Of a stretch of DNA of 49,270 nt, positions 25,896 through 34,724 are shown piece by piece. Source of the stretch: Burkholderiales bacterium (GTDB lineage: Bacteria > Pseudomonadota > Gammaproteobacteria > Burkholderiales > Burkholderiaceae_E); assembly GCA_029977705.1 (NCBI GenBank), contig JAPOKJ010000025.1, positions 1-49,270 of the forward strand, in the 5' to 3' direction. Made by a program: the position numbers and the translations under genes. Within the stretch, counting starts at the first letter, position 1. Every line of letters starts with the position of its first letter. The notes beneath the pieces are model-generated. The model was not told the DNA's origin. It did no database searches and saw only the letters and a program-made list of their open reading frames with translations.

Positions 25896-25917
25896 GGAGA
25901 CTTTCAAAGGGTAGGGG

Positions 25918-26700
25918 ATGATACGTTTTTTCATCGAGGTCGTGAAAGCGGCTCGCAGCCTGCGCCTGACCCAGACTGCGGGCAGCCTGGCCTTCCTGAC
26001 GGTGCTCGCGATCGTGCCGATCCTCTCGTTCGCGGTGACGGCTTTGAGTGTCCTGCCCGAGTTCGAGCCCCTGCGCGCCCACCTGTTTTCGTTTCTCAAG
26101 AAGGGATTGCTCCTGCCCGGGTCCGCCGACATCGTCATCGGCTACCTGAACCGCTTCGCCAGCCAGGCCGAGGAGTTGTCGCTGTGGAGTGCAGCCCTGT
26201 TTGCCGGCAGTGCCCTGATGTCGCTGATCACGATCGATGGCACGCTCAACCGGATCTGGGGCGTGAGCAAGCCGCGTCCGGTGCTGCGTCGGGTCGTGCT
26301 GTATTGCGGTGTGCTGGCTCTGGCCCCCTTCGTGATCGGCGCGGGGTTGGCGGTCAATGGCCTGCTGTTCGGGGACTGGTTGACCAGCAGGCCGACGACC
26401 GGGCTGCGGCGCTTTTCGCTGGCCGTCTTCCCCTGGCTCTCGACAGGCCTTGGCCTGTACCTGATCTATCGCTACGTGCCCAATACCCAGGTCAAGCCTC
26501 GCCATGCCCTGGTCGGTACGGCCCTGACGCTCTGCTTTCTGGAGTTGTTCCGGCGCGGCTTTGCCCTTTACTTGATCAAGGTGCCAACCCTGAAGGTGAT
26601 TTACGGGGCCTTTGCGGCACTGCCGCTGTTCCTCGTCTGGGTCTACCTGGCCTGGCTGGCGATCCTGATCGGGGCGCTGGTCGCCTCGCGCATGAAGTAG
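25918..26700 (+). CDS. YihY/BrkB-family inner-membrane protein
   Basis: A 260-residue polytopic protein with about six helices. The segment TAGSLAFLTVLAIVPILSFAVTAL near the N-terminus (quoted here only as a landmark, about residues 20-43), INRIW-like NRIWGVSKPRP and LPLFLVWVYLAWLAILIGA near the C-terminus are typical of YihY (formerly mis-annotated as RNase BN). The function is unsettled; Bordetella BrkB is a distant relative once linked to serum resistance. It ends 2 bases from the stop of the convergent hydrolase. Confidence 0.9.
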   Translation: MIRFFIEVVKAARSLRLTQTAGSLAFLTVLAIVPILSFAVTALSVLPEFEPLRAHLFSFLKKGLLLPGSADIVIGYLNRFASQAEELSLWSAALFAGSALMSLITIDGTLNRIWGVSKPRPVLRRVVLYCGVLALAPFVIGAGLAVNGLLFGDWLTSRPTTGLRRFSLAVFPWLSTGLGLYLIYRYVPNTQVKPRHALVGTALTLCFLELFRRGFALYLIKVPTLKVIYGAFAALPLFLVWVYLAWLAILIGALVASRMK

Positions 26701-26702
26701 GT

Positions 26703-27518
26703 TCAGCTCAACCGTGCCAGAAATACCTTGAGGGCGTTCAGGGTGTCGTCGGGCCGCTCGCCCATCAGGGCATGGCCGCAGCCGGGGATCACAACCTGGG
26801 TCAGTGCCTGGCCCAGCGCCGGTTGCAGGGCCTCGCGCAACCCCTGGGCGGCACGCGGCGGGGTCATGGCATCGTTCTCGCCGAGCAGCAGCAGCGTCGG
26901 GCAGCGGACGGCGGCGGCGGCCTTGTCGCCGCCCTGGTAGCCGTTGCAGGCAACAAAGTCCTTGAGCAGCACCCCGGGTATCTGGCGCTCCATCAGGCGT
27001 CGTCCCTGCCAGAACACCGAGAAGCCCGGACCCGGGCTGCCGGGCAGGTGCGACAGGCTGCTGTGACTGAAGCGATTGATCAGGTCGAAGGCTGCGCCCT
27101 CGTCCTCGGCGCAGGCCTTGAGCAGGGCATCGGAGACCTTCATCGGGTAGGCGGTGCCGAGCAGGGCGATGGCCGAGACCTGCGCGGGTGAGCGGCTCGC
27201 CGCCTCCAGGGCGATCAGCGAGCCCATGCTGTGCCCGACCAGCACGGCCTTGGGAACCTGAAGCGTGGTCAGGACCTCCAGCACCCAGTCGGCCATGGCC
27301 TCGATGCTCTCGAGAGCCGGTCCCGCGCTGCGGCCATGGCCGGGCAGGTCCAGGGCCAGCACCGCGTGACCGTGATGGGCGAGGTAGCGCGATTGCAGGA
27401 TCCAGACGCTGTGGTCGTTCTGCGCGCCATGAATGAAGACGATGCAGGGCTTGCCGGCATCGAAGGCCTTGCCCCCGGTGTAGGCGTAAACAGGTTGTTG
27501 ACGGCAGTTGAAGAGCAT
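26703..27518 (-). CDS. Alpha/beta-fold hydrolase
   Basis: A 271-residue single-domain hydrolase. It has an oxyanion-hole strand CIVFIHGAQNDHSVW, nucleophile elbow GHSMGS (S97), acid in LLGENDAMTPP and catalytic His in IPGCGHALMG, so the triad is complete. The substrate cannot be predicted. It lies 10 bases downstream of metY on the same strand, so the two are probably cotranscribed, which hints at an acyl or thioester substrate in sulfur-amino-acid metabolism; this is inference only. Confidence 0.85.
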   Translation of the reverse strand: MLFNCRQQPVYAYTGGKAFDAGKPCIVFIHGAQNDHSVWILQSRYLAHHGHAVLALDLPGHGRSAGPALESIEAMADWVLEVLTTLQVPKAVLVGHSMGSLIALEAASRSPAQVSAIALLGTAYPMKVSDALLKACAEDEGAAFDLINRFSHSSLSHLPGSPGPGFSVFWQGRRLMERQIPGVLLKDFVACNGYQGGDKAAAAVRCPTLLLLGENDAMTPPRAAQGLREALQPALGQALTQVVIPGCGHALMGERPDDTLNALKVFLARLS

Positions 27519-27528
27519 GGCGCGTACC

Positions 27529-28833
27529 TTATTTGCGGGGCGCTTTGAAGGCTGCCCGGAAGGCGGACTTGAGATCAGCGATCAGGTCATCGGCATCTTC
27601 CAGGCCGACCGACAGTCGCAGGGTTCCCTCGCCGATGCCGGCAGCGCGCAGGGCGACATCGTCCATCCGGAAATGCGTCGTCGAGGCCGGGTGGATCACC
27701 AGCGAGCGGGCGTCGCCGACATTGGCCAGGTGGGAGAACAGCCGGAGGGCTTCGACAAACTGGCGCCCCTGTTGCCGGTCACCGGCCAGATCGAAGCTGA
27801 AGACGGCACCACAGCCGCGAGGCATCAGGCGCGCGGCCAGGGCGTGGTCCGGGTGACTGGACAGACCGGGATACGAGACCCTTGATACATTGGGCTCGTT
27901 GGCCAGGTACTCGGCGACCTTGCGGGCATTGGCCACATGCTTGTCCATGCGCAGAGACAGGGTCTCCAGGCCTTGCAGGATCTGGAAGGCATTCATGGGA
28001 GACAGGCAGGCGCCGAAATCGCGCAAGCCCTCGCGGCGCGCCCGCAGCAGGAAGGGGGCCACGGTCGATTCTTCCGCAAAGACCATGTTGTGAAAGCCGG
28101 CGTAGGGCTCGGTCAACTCCGGAAACTTGCCGGAGGCAAACAAGTCGAAGCGTCCGGAATCGACCAGCACGCCGCCGAGCACGGTACCGTGTCCACACAG
28201 GAATTTCGTGGCCGAGTGGTAGACCAGATCGGCGCCATGGTCGAAGGGCCTGATCAGCCAGGGGGTGGTGAAGGTCGAATCCACCAGCAGCGGCACGCCG
28301 TGTTCATGGGCAATGGCAGCGATCACGGGAATATCGAGCACGTCCAGTCCCGGGTTGCCCAGCGTTTCACCAAACAGCAGGCGCGTGTTTGGACGCAAGG
28401 CGTCCTTCCAGGCCTGCGGGTCGCGCGGATCCACGAAACTGGTCTCGATGCCGAAGCGGCGCATGGTGTAGTCGAGCAGGTTGTGCGATCCGCCGTAAAT
28501 GGCCCGCGAGGCCACGATATGGCTGCCGGCACCGGCCAGCGTGGCCAGCGCCAGATGCAGGGCGGCCTGGCCGCTTGCCGTGGCGATGGCCCCCACGCCG
28601 CGTTCCAGTCCGGCCATGCGCTCCTCGAAGACGGCGACGGTCGGGTTGCTGATCCGCGAGTACACATGCCCCGAGCGCTCCATGTTGAACAGCGCCGCCG
28701 CATGGTCGGAGTCGCGGAACACGAAGGCGGTCGACAGGTGGATCGGGGTAGCCCGGGATCCGGTGGTCGGATCGGGCTGGGCGCCGGCATGCACGCTGAG
28801 CGTGTCGAAGCCGAGGAAATCTTTCGAGGACAT
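27529..28833 (-). CDS. metY: O-acetylhomoserine sulfhydrylase (PLP, Cys/Met metabolism)
   Basis: A 434-residue PLP enzyme of the trans-sulfuration family. The start FDTLSVHAGAQPDPTTGSRA, the Y/R phosphate-binding pair in GHVYSRISNPTV, IYGGSHNLL, and the Schiff-base lysine in HSATKFLCGHG (K210) are seen. The length (about 430) and these motifs favour MetY (O-acetylhomoserine plus sulfide to homocysteine) over MetB/MetC/MetZ (about 390-400). Start at 28833 has AGAGAC 7 bases upstream. An alternative reading is O-succinylhomoserine sulfhydrylase. Confidence 0.88.
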   Translation of the reverse strand: MSSKDFLGFDTLSVHAGAQPDPTTGSRATPIHLSTAFVFRDSDHAAALFNMERSGHVYSRISNPTVAVFEERMAGLERGVGAIATASGQAALHLALATLAGAGSHIVASRAIYGGSHNLLDYTMRRFGIETSFVDPRDPQAWKDALRPNTRLLFGETLGNPGLDVLDIPVIAAIAHEHGVPLLVDSTFTTPWLIRPFDHGADLVYHSATKFLCGHGTVLGGVLVDSGRFDLFASGKFPELTEPYAGFHNMVFAEESTVAPFLLRARREGLRDFGACLSPMNAFQILQGLETLSLRMDKHVANARKVAEYLANEPNVSRVSYPGLSSHPDHALAARLMPRGCGAVFSFDLAGDRQQGRQFVEALRLFSHLANVGDARSLVIHPASTTHFRMDDVALRAAGIGEGTLRLSVGLEDADDLIADLKSAFRAAFKAPRK

Positions 28834-29050
28834 GGGCTTGTCTCTTGCGCAAGGGGTGGGGAAAGGCCTGGGGCAGCATCTTAACCTTTGCCCTGACCGG
28901 TGACCTGCAGGCCACAGTAGTACCGGCCTGAAGAGTGGACGCTTGCCGGTCATTGAACCGGGCGCGCCGTTGGTCAGGTGGTGTCCGGGGGGCCGGTTTC
29001 TTTGGCCTAGAGTCGGAGCGATACCAGGCGCCCAGCATCCCCACTTTGCA

Positions 29051-30337
29051 ATGAACAGCCCCAAGAAGCGACTCGTCGTCGGTGTCGGAGGGATCGATCC
29101 CCGCGACGTCCGGCTGATCGAGATCGTCTTTCGGCACAGCCAGTACAACGCGATCCAGTTCGAGCTTCAGGCCTGCCTGGACCTCGACGCCACCGATATC
29201 CTGCTGGTCAATCCCATGAACCCCGAGGGCCTTCGTACCCTGGCCCGTCTGCGGGCGGGCGGCCAGGATGTGCCGGTGGTCTCGGTGGTGCCCCGCAATG
29301 CCTCGCCCGGCTCGCGCTATGCGATTGCATTGGAGCGCCTGACCTTGCAACTGCTGCCAACCCTGAACCGGGTGATCGAGGATCAGTTCGACCGGGAAGG
29401 CTATCGCCTGCCGGAGTCCACGATGAGTGCGTTTGCGGCGGCCACCCGCCGTCGCCTGCAGGCCTTGCATGCCGAGGCGGCCCAGCAAGGTTCGCGACCG
29501 GTCGCTGAGCCCGTATCTGACGGTTCGGCAGAAGCCGAAGCACTGGCCGCCTTTGTGCTTTTTGAAACCGACAACGACGTGGTGGCCCGGCTTGCACCAG
29601 TGCCTCAGGCCGGCGCTCGCGAGCCTGCCGTCCCGGCCTTTCTGGCACAGGCGGCACCGGAGCACAGAAGCGGCAACCTGATTGACGGCCTGCCCGATGC
29701 GCTGGCCTTTCGCCTGAATCGCCGTGTGCGTGCAGCCGTGCCGCGCGTGCTGGTGGTCGACGACAGCATCCTGGTGCGGGGGCAACTCAAGCGTGCGCTC
29801 GAAAGCATGGATCTGGCCTGCGATACCGCAGAAAGCGCCGAGGAGGCGCTGGCGATGCTTCCCGAGCAGCCCTGGGACCTGGCCCTGGTCGATATCCGCC
29901 TGCCCGGGCGCAACGGTTTCAGTCTTGCCAGTGTCTTGCGCGGACGTGATCCAGCCCTGCCGGTGGTGATTCTCAGCCAGAACGATTCGGCCCTGTGGCG
30001 GATGCGCGGCGCGCTCGCCGGCGTGCATCGCTACCTGGGCAAGCCGATCTCGATGCAGCAGCTGCGCGATACCGTGGCGCAGGGACTGACGGCCCGCGCC
30101 AAGGCCTTGATCGAGGCCCGCGTGCCCGAACTGCCGGGTGCCAGCGATACCGGCCACGGCGATGCGGCGCCTGCTGCGGGCGTGACGCAGCTGTCATCGA
30201 CTACGTCGCCTCCATCATGCTCCGCTCAAGCGCCCCTGCCCACGTCCGATGCGCCATCCGGCGGGCAGACCCCCATCGGTGACTCGTCTCAGCCGACGAC
30301 ATCGGCTCGATCCGCCATTGTGGCGACGAACCTGTGA
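29051..30337 (+). CDS. Response regulator with pseudo-receiver and receiver domain (first gene of chemosensory operon)
   Basis: A 428-residue protein. The N-terminal domain (about 6-120) has a receiver-like fold pattern (RLVVGVGG ... DILLVNPMNPEG) but N54 stands at the expected phospho-Asp position. A linker of about 110 residues, with an Ala/Glu-rich part, leads to a canonical receiver (232-350): D237, D238, acceptor D281 (LVDIRLPG), a Ser in VVILSQND and K331. The last 75 residues are Ser/Thr/Pro-rich and low complexity. There is no output domain. Its stop overlaps the GTG of the next gene by 4 bases. It is likely the phosphate target of the kinase encoded two genes downstream. Confidence 0.82.
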   Translation: MNSPKKRLVVGVGGIDPRDVRLIEIVFRHSQYNAIQFELQACLDLDATDILLVNPMNPEGLRTLARLRAGGQDVPVVSVVPRNASPGSRYAIALERLTLQLLPTLNRVIEDQFDREGYRLPESTMSAFAAATRRRLQALHAEAAQQGSRPVAEPVSDGSAEAEALAAFVLFETDNDVVARLAPVPQAGAREPAVPAFLAQAAPEHRSGNLIDGLPDALAFRLNRRVRAAVPRVLVVDDSILVRGQLKRALESMDLACDTAESAEEALAMLPEQPWDLALVDIRLPGRNGFSLASVLRGRDPALPVVILSQNDSALWRMRGALAGVHRYLGKPISMQQLRDTVAQGLTARAKALIEARVPELPGASDTGHGDAAPAAGVTQLSSTTSPPSCSAQAPLPTSDAPSGGQTPIGDSSQPTTSARSAIVATNL

Positions 30338-32454
30338 CCTCATCGACGGGGCCCGCCGGCGATCGAATCGGCATGCATTACCCGGCTCGCATGGTCCCCC
30401 TCACGGCCGTGTTGATGGTCTTGCTGAGCCTGGCTCTGACTGGCTTTGTGCACTGGATAGGGCAGCGCATGATGGTTCAGGACACGGCAAGGCGTCTGGG
30501 GATTGTGGCCAGCATGCAGGCCCAGGCCCTGGAAGCACAGATGACGCACCAGGGGCATCTGTTGCTGGCCATAGCGCAGATGCCCGAGGTCCAGGCCCTG
30601 GTTCGGCCGCTGACCGAGGATTTCACACGCCTGCGCCTGCGCACCGATCCGGTGGAGGCGCGTGCGCAAATGAGCCAGTACCTGGAAAAAGATCTGGCAC
30701 CGGCGTTCGAGCGGCGGCAGGGGCGCAGCCTGACGCCTGCTGAACTGGCCAACCTGCAGCCTGCCGAGGATGCCCTTGCGGCGCAACTGCTTTATCTGGC
30801 CCAGAACCGCTTTCCCTATGCCCGCAAGGCGGACCTGGTCGATGCCGGCGATGGCTCCGACTACAGCCGCGTCCATGCTCGTGCCCAGATCCTGCTACGC
30901 GGCATCCAGGAGCGTTTCAATCTGAGTGATCTTTATCTGGTCGATGCGCTTACCGGCCGTGTGGTTTTCAGTCTCTTCAAGAATCCCGATTTCGCTACCT
31001 CGCTGGACAAGGGCCCCTGGTCGGCTACCGGCCTGGCCGAGGCCTTCCGTCATGCCCGTGCGATGAAGGCCGGCCAGATCTGGATCAGTGACTGGGCCGC
31101 GCACCTGCCCTCGCTCGACGAGACGAGTGCCTTTGCCGCCACGCCGATCGTCGAGCGCGGCAACCTGCAGGCGGTGCTGATCGCCCGTGAGCCGATTGAT
31201 CGCATCAACGAGTTGCTCGGCCGCTCGGGGCGCGCGAAGGCGGCCGGACTGGGAACTTCGGGCGAGGTCGTCCTGATCGGTCGTGACGGTGCCTTGCGAT
31301 CGGCCGGGCGAGTCACCGCAACGCCGCTGCCTGCAACCTTGCTCGCTGCCATCGAGGCCGATGGGGGTGGATCCGGGGTGTATCAGATACAGCAACGTCC
31401 CCAGGTGGTGGCCTTTGCGCCCGTCACCCTGCAGGGCCAGTTGTTGCACGTGCTGGCACGCCTGGACGTGAAGGAGGCCACCCAAGGCCTGCTGTCCCTG
31501 AGCGCTTCGGTCTTGGGGGCAGGGCTTCTGCTCAGCCTGCTGGCCACCGCCATGGCTTGGCGGTGGTCACGACGGCGCCCGGAGGCTGCCTTGGCAGGGG
31601 ATCGCCTCAAGCCGGCGCTTCGCCCGCCACGCCGGGCCCGAAGCGGCCGTGACTTTTTCTTGCCGCCGGGCGCGGGCCCCAGCCCGGCGACTTCAGCGCC
31701 GGCCGGCAACGTTGCCAGCGCCGAGGAACCTCGCATTCCGATTGCAGCGGAGCTGGCCGACGCCCTGTCCGATGCCTTGGGCTTGTTGACCAGCGAAACC
31801 GGCCGGGTGCTGAATACCGTGGGGGTGGTTGCCCAGGAGCTGGCGGAATATTCACTGGCCCTGCAGGCCTTGCAAGGCGGTGAGGGACCGGTCCCGCAGC
31901 CCAGCCTGGCAAGACTGTCCGGGCAGGCGGCAGCGATCAGTCAGGTTGTCACCATCATCCAGGCGATCGCCGAGCGCAGCAATGTGCTGGCCCTCAATGC
32001 GCTCATTCATGCGGCCGCTGCGGGTGAGTCGGGGCGCAGTTTCGGCCTGCTCGCCAATGAGGTGCGGCGCCTGTCCGATTCGGCGCGCGAGTCGACCCGC
32101 CTCATCGCACGGTTGGCCAGTGCCATACAGGGCGGGGTCGATGAGCGGGGTGGCGTCATCCGGCTGGCCGCCGAACAACTGGCCGAGATCAGCAAGTTGG
32201 CCGATCAGGTCAACCATGACGTGTTGCGCACCCGCGACGAGGCAGATCGGCTCAGCCAGCGCATCCGTTCCCTGGCTCAGGTCAGTGATCCGGCCTCGCT
32301 TGCAGGCCTGTCGCAGGACCCAGACCGCCTCATCCGCGACGCCGGTCTGGACAGCTTGCGCCAGATGCAGTCGCAGGCCAGCGAGACCAAACGTCTAGTA
32401 GACTACGCGAAGAACCTGATGCACAAGGCACAGGTGCAAAAGTTGCCGGAATGA
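30334..32454 (+). CDS. MCP-like membrane receptor with extracytoplasmic sensor, no HAMP
   Basis: A 706-residue protein. TM1 at 21-42, a periplasmic region of about 340 residues (probably a double Cache fold: RAQILLRGIQERFNLSDLYLVD, IWISDW), TM2 at about 386-411, a Pro/Arg-rich linker instead of HAMP (about 412-470), then a helical signalling domain with the chemoreceptor tip SNVLALNALIHAAAAGESGR and SFGLLANEVRRLSDSA (about 545-590). The tip resembles PilJ/MCP (canonical NILALNAAVEAARAG) but diverges at conserved Glu/Ala positions. No C-terminal CheR-tethering pentapeptide. GTG 30334 overlaps the previous stop; ATG 30373 is an alternative. Confidence 0.82.
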   Translation: MTSSTGPAGDRIGMHYPARMVPLTAVLMVLLSLALTGFVHWIGQRMMVQDTARRLGIVASMQAQALEAQMTHQGHLLLAIAQMPEVQALVRPLTEDFTRLRLRTDPVEARAQMSQYLEKDLAPAFERRQGRSLTPAELANLQPAEDALAAQLLYLAQNRFPYARKADLVDAGDGSDYSRVHARAQILLRGIQERFNLSDLYLVDALTGRVVFSLFKNPDFATSLDKGPWSATGLAEAFRHARAMKAGQIWISDWAAHLPSLDETSAFAATPIVERGNLQAVLIAREPIDRINELLGRSGRAKAAGLGTSGEVVLIGRDGALRSAGRVTATPLPATLLAAIEADGGGSGVYQIQQRPQVVAFAPVTLQGQLLHVLARLDVKEATQGLLSLSASVLGAGLLLSLLATAMAWRWSRRRPEAALAGDRLKPALRPPRRARSGRDFFLPPGAGPSPATSAPAGNVASAEEPRIPIAAELADALSDALGLLTSETGRVLNTVGVVAQELAEYSLALQALQGGEGPVPQPSLARLSGQAAAISQVVTIIQAIAERSNVLALNALIHAAAAGESGRSFGLLANEVRRLSDSARESTRLIARLASAIQGGVDERGGVIRLAAEQLAEISKLADQVNHDVLRTRDEADRLSQRIRSLAQVSDPASLAGLSQDPDRLIRDAGLDSLRQMQSQASETKRLVDYAKNLMHKAQVQKLPE

Positions 32455-32475
32455 CGGTTTTTCGGGTGGTGGTCG

Positions 32476-34647
32476 ATGCAGGTCAGGATGCCGGGGCAGG
32501 AACTCGATGGGTTGTTGACGCCCATTGCCATGCTATTCGACGTCCTCCAGGAAGCACAGGCCGCCCGACTTCAGCCCGATGCGGTGCAGGGTGTCCGTTC
32601 CTGGCGCCATGGCTTTCATGACACCCTGAAGGCTGCCGGTCAGAGCGCCGGCAGCGTCGGCATTCGCAGCGTCGGGCACATCGCGGCACTGCTGGGCCCT
32701 TACCTGCGGCAGTCGGTCGCCGCAGATGACCTCGAACACGCCCATGGCCTGACGGCCCTGCTGTTCAGCTTCCTGTGCGGGGATCTGGATGCGCAGGAAA
32801 GCGGCGAGATGCTGGACCTGGTGTCACAGTGGGTCCGCCCCCTCACGCCCCTGCCCGATGCCGTCAAGCGGCTGGTGGCGCAGTCACTGATCCAGGACAG
32901 CCAGATGCTTGCCCAGCGTCGCGGCCTGGGGGCTGCGCACGATGAGGAGGTCCGGGGAAAAAGCACCGGCACCAAGACCGTGGCGCTCGACGAGATGGCC
33001 CTGGTGGCACAGGCATGGGGCGAGTGTGCGCAGCTGCTGGCAACGCTTTGCGATGAGGACTTACCGACCCCGTCCGATCTCGCACTTGATGGACTCGCCG
33101 GGACGAATGCGGTCTCGCACCCGCTTTCGTGGCTTGCGCTGGCAGACCGGCTCGCCCTGATGGCCGATGCCGTCGGAGTGATGGGCCTGCAGGCTTGTTC
33201 GCAGGTCCTTGCCGATCTTTCTTCGCAGGTGCAGATGATGCAGCCGAGCCCTGGGCAGGTCTTGCCACTGGGACTGTCTGAGCGGCAACGGGCAGTGCAT
33301 TGGCGTGAGGTGGCCAGGCTCTGGCAGTCGGCGTTCGAATCCTGTGACCCGGATGCCTTCTGGAAGGCTGTTGCTTCGCTGGAAGCCCCCGGCCTGTTGG
33401 CTGGGGGACTGTCGCACGGCGCATTGAACGACGCCCGCATCGAATTGCTCGCCTTGCAGGTCATCGAGAGCCGCCAACTCAGCCTGCGACCCGAGGCAGC
33501 TGATGAGCAAGCCCTCAGCCTGGCGTGGCCTGCGCAGCTGGACAGCCGGGTGCAGCAGCCCCTGCTGCTCGAACTCAATACCCTGGCCCGGCGCCTGGAC
33601 TCGCACCTGGCTCGGGCCATGGCCGTTGGCAGCGCGCCGATGCAGGAGTGCCTGCGTTGTGCCCATGGCATCAAGGGCGCGGCCCAGGGCGCAGGCATTG
33701 CAGGTCTCGCGCGTTTTGCCCATGCCATCGAGGACCTGCTCATCTGCCTGGACCGTGATGGGCTGGCCTCGGATCCGCGCCTGTCACAGTCGCTGTCTCA
33801 GGCCTGCGGGATGCTGTTGCAGATCGTGGACCGGCTGCCCTCGGCCGACCCCGCGCCCGAAGGATTTGCGCAGATGGTACGCGCCCTCGATGCCGAGGTG
33901 CATCGTCGTGCCCTCAGCCAGCAGCGGCCCCAGCAACGTCCTCATTCCCGCATGATCCCTTCGCTGATATCGTCGCCAGACCTCGATGGGGCGCCGGTAC
34001 CCGGTCATGGTCATGCAGGCGCGCCCGCTGCTCACCCCGGGCTTCAGGTGAGTGCGGCTGAATTTCTTGGCCCCTGGCTCGATCAGTGCGTCCGGCAGGC
34101 GGCGCTGGCCAGCGGCAAGCAGGCCGAGTTGAAACTGGATGCACCGATCAGACTCGATGGCCGGGTGCTCGGAGAATTGTCCCAGGCGCTCGGGCACCTG
34201 CTGCGCAACGCGGTGGATCATGGCATCGAGGTCCCCGCCATCCGCCTGGCGCAGGGCAAGCCGGCCGCCGGTTGCATCCTCGTGTCATTCAGGCGCACGG
34301 GCGGGGGCGACGGTCCGGCCTCGGATCTGGTCGAAATCCGGGTTCAGGACGACGGCGCGGGCCTGGACCTGATGCGGGTTCGCGAGCGCGCCGTGGCCCT
34401 GGGTCTGGTGACGGCCCGTCAGGCCGCCCTGAGCGATGACGGACAGGTGGCGGACTGGATCTTCGCGCCCGGCCTCAGTACCCGGCCCGAGGTGTCCATG
34501 ATCTCCGGGCGTGGCGTGGGCATGGATGCCGTGCGCGCGAGTATCGAGCGCCTGCGCGGCACGATCAGCCTGCGCACGCTCTCGGGCAGGGGGACGACCG
34601 TCCTGATCCGGGTGCCCAGCCAGCCGGGCCCTGGCGAACGGTTCTGA
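32476..34647 (+). CDS. CheA-like histidine kinase with Hpt and HATPase but no CheW-like domain
   Basis: A 723-residue protein. An Hpt domain is at about 370-455 with H397 in CAHGIKGAAQGAG; a degenerate Hpt-like motif (FHDTLKAAGQSAGSVG) occurs near residue 47. The CheA-type ATPase occupies about 530-715: N box HLLRNAVDHGIE (575-585), G1 DDGAGLD, F box IFAPGLST, G2 GRGVGMDAV. The protein ends there: no P5/CheW-like domain and no receiver, and residues 456-525 are Pro/His/Gln-rich rather than the P3 dimerisation hairpin. The ATG at 32476 follows the MCP-like stop by 21 bases, with a weak GGTGGTGG site. A PilL/ChpA-like ancestry is plausible. Confidence 0.83.
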   Translation: MQVRMPGQELDGLLTPIAMLFDVLQEAQAARLQPDAVQGVRSWRHGFHDTLKAAGQSAGSVGIRSVGHIAALLGPYLRQSVAADDLEHAHGLTALLFSFLCGDLDAQESGEMLDLVSQWVRPLTPLPDAVKRLVAQSLIQDSQMLAQRRGLGAAHDEEVRGKSTGTKTVALDEMALVAQAWGECAQLLATLCDEDLPTPSDLALDGLAGTNAVSHPLSWLALADRLALMADAVGVMGLQACSQVLADLSSQVQMMQPSPGQVLPLGLSERQRAVHWREVARLWQSAFESCDPDAFWKAVASLEAPGLLAGGLSHGALNDARIELLALQVIESRQLSLRPEAADEQALSLAWPAQLDSRVQQPLLLELNTLARRLDSHLARAMAVGSAPMQECLRCAHGIKGAAQGAGIAGLARFAHAIEDLLICLDRDGLASDPRLSQSLSQACGMLLQIVDRLPSADPAPEGFAQMVRALDAEVHRRALSQQRPQQRPHSRMIPSLISSPDLDGAPVPGHGHAGAPAAHPGLQVSAAEFLGPWLDQCVRQAALASGKQAELKLDAPIRLDGRVLGELSQALGHLLRNAVDHGIEVPAIRLAQGKPAAGCILVSFRRTGGGDGPASDLVEIRVQDDGAGLDLMRVRERAVALGLVTARQAALSDDGQVADWIFAPGLSTRPEVSMISGRGVGMDAVRASIERLRGTISLRTLSGRGTTVLIRVPSQPGPGERF

Positions 34648-34724
34648 GGCAGCCGCAGGCATCAATCCGGCGCTGGCGGGCAGCCCTGTGGCTGATTGGG
34701 GCGCAATGCGCTAGGATAGTGCAG

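Noticed and set aside
24139-26505. 788-codon minus-strand open frame across dusA and yihY
   Set aside because: Its translation shows no domain, and both dusA and the YihY gene on the other strand have clear family motifs. It is a third-position GC artefact.
28834-29050. Sigma-28 or sigma-54 promoter before the chemosensory operon
   Set aside because: No match to TAAA-N15-GCCGATAA or GG-N10-GC with acceptable similarity; the 217-base gap holds nothing I can name.
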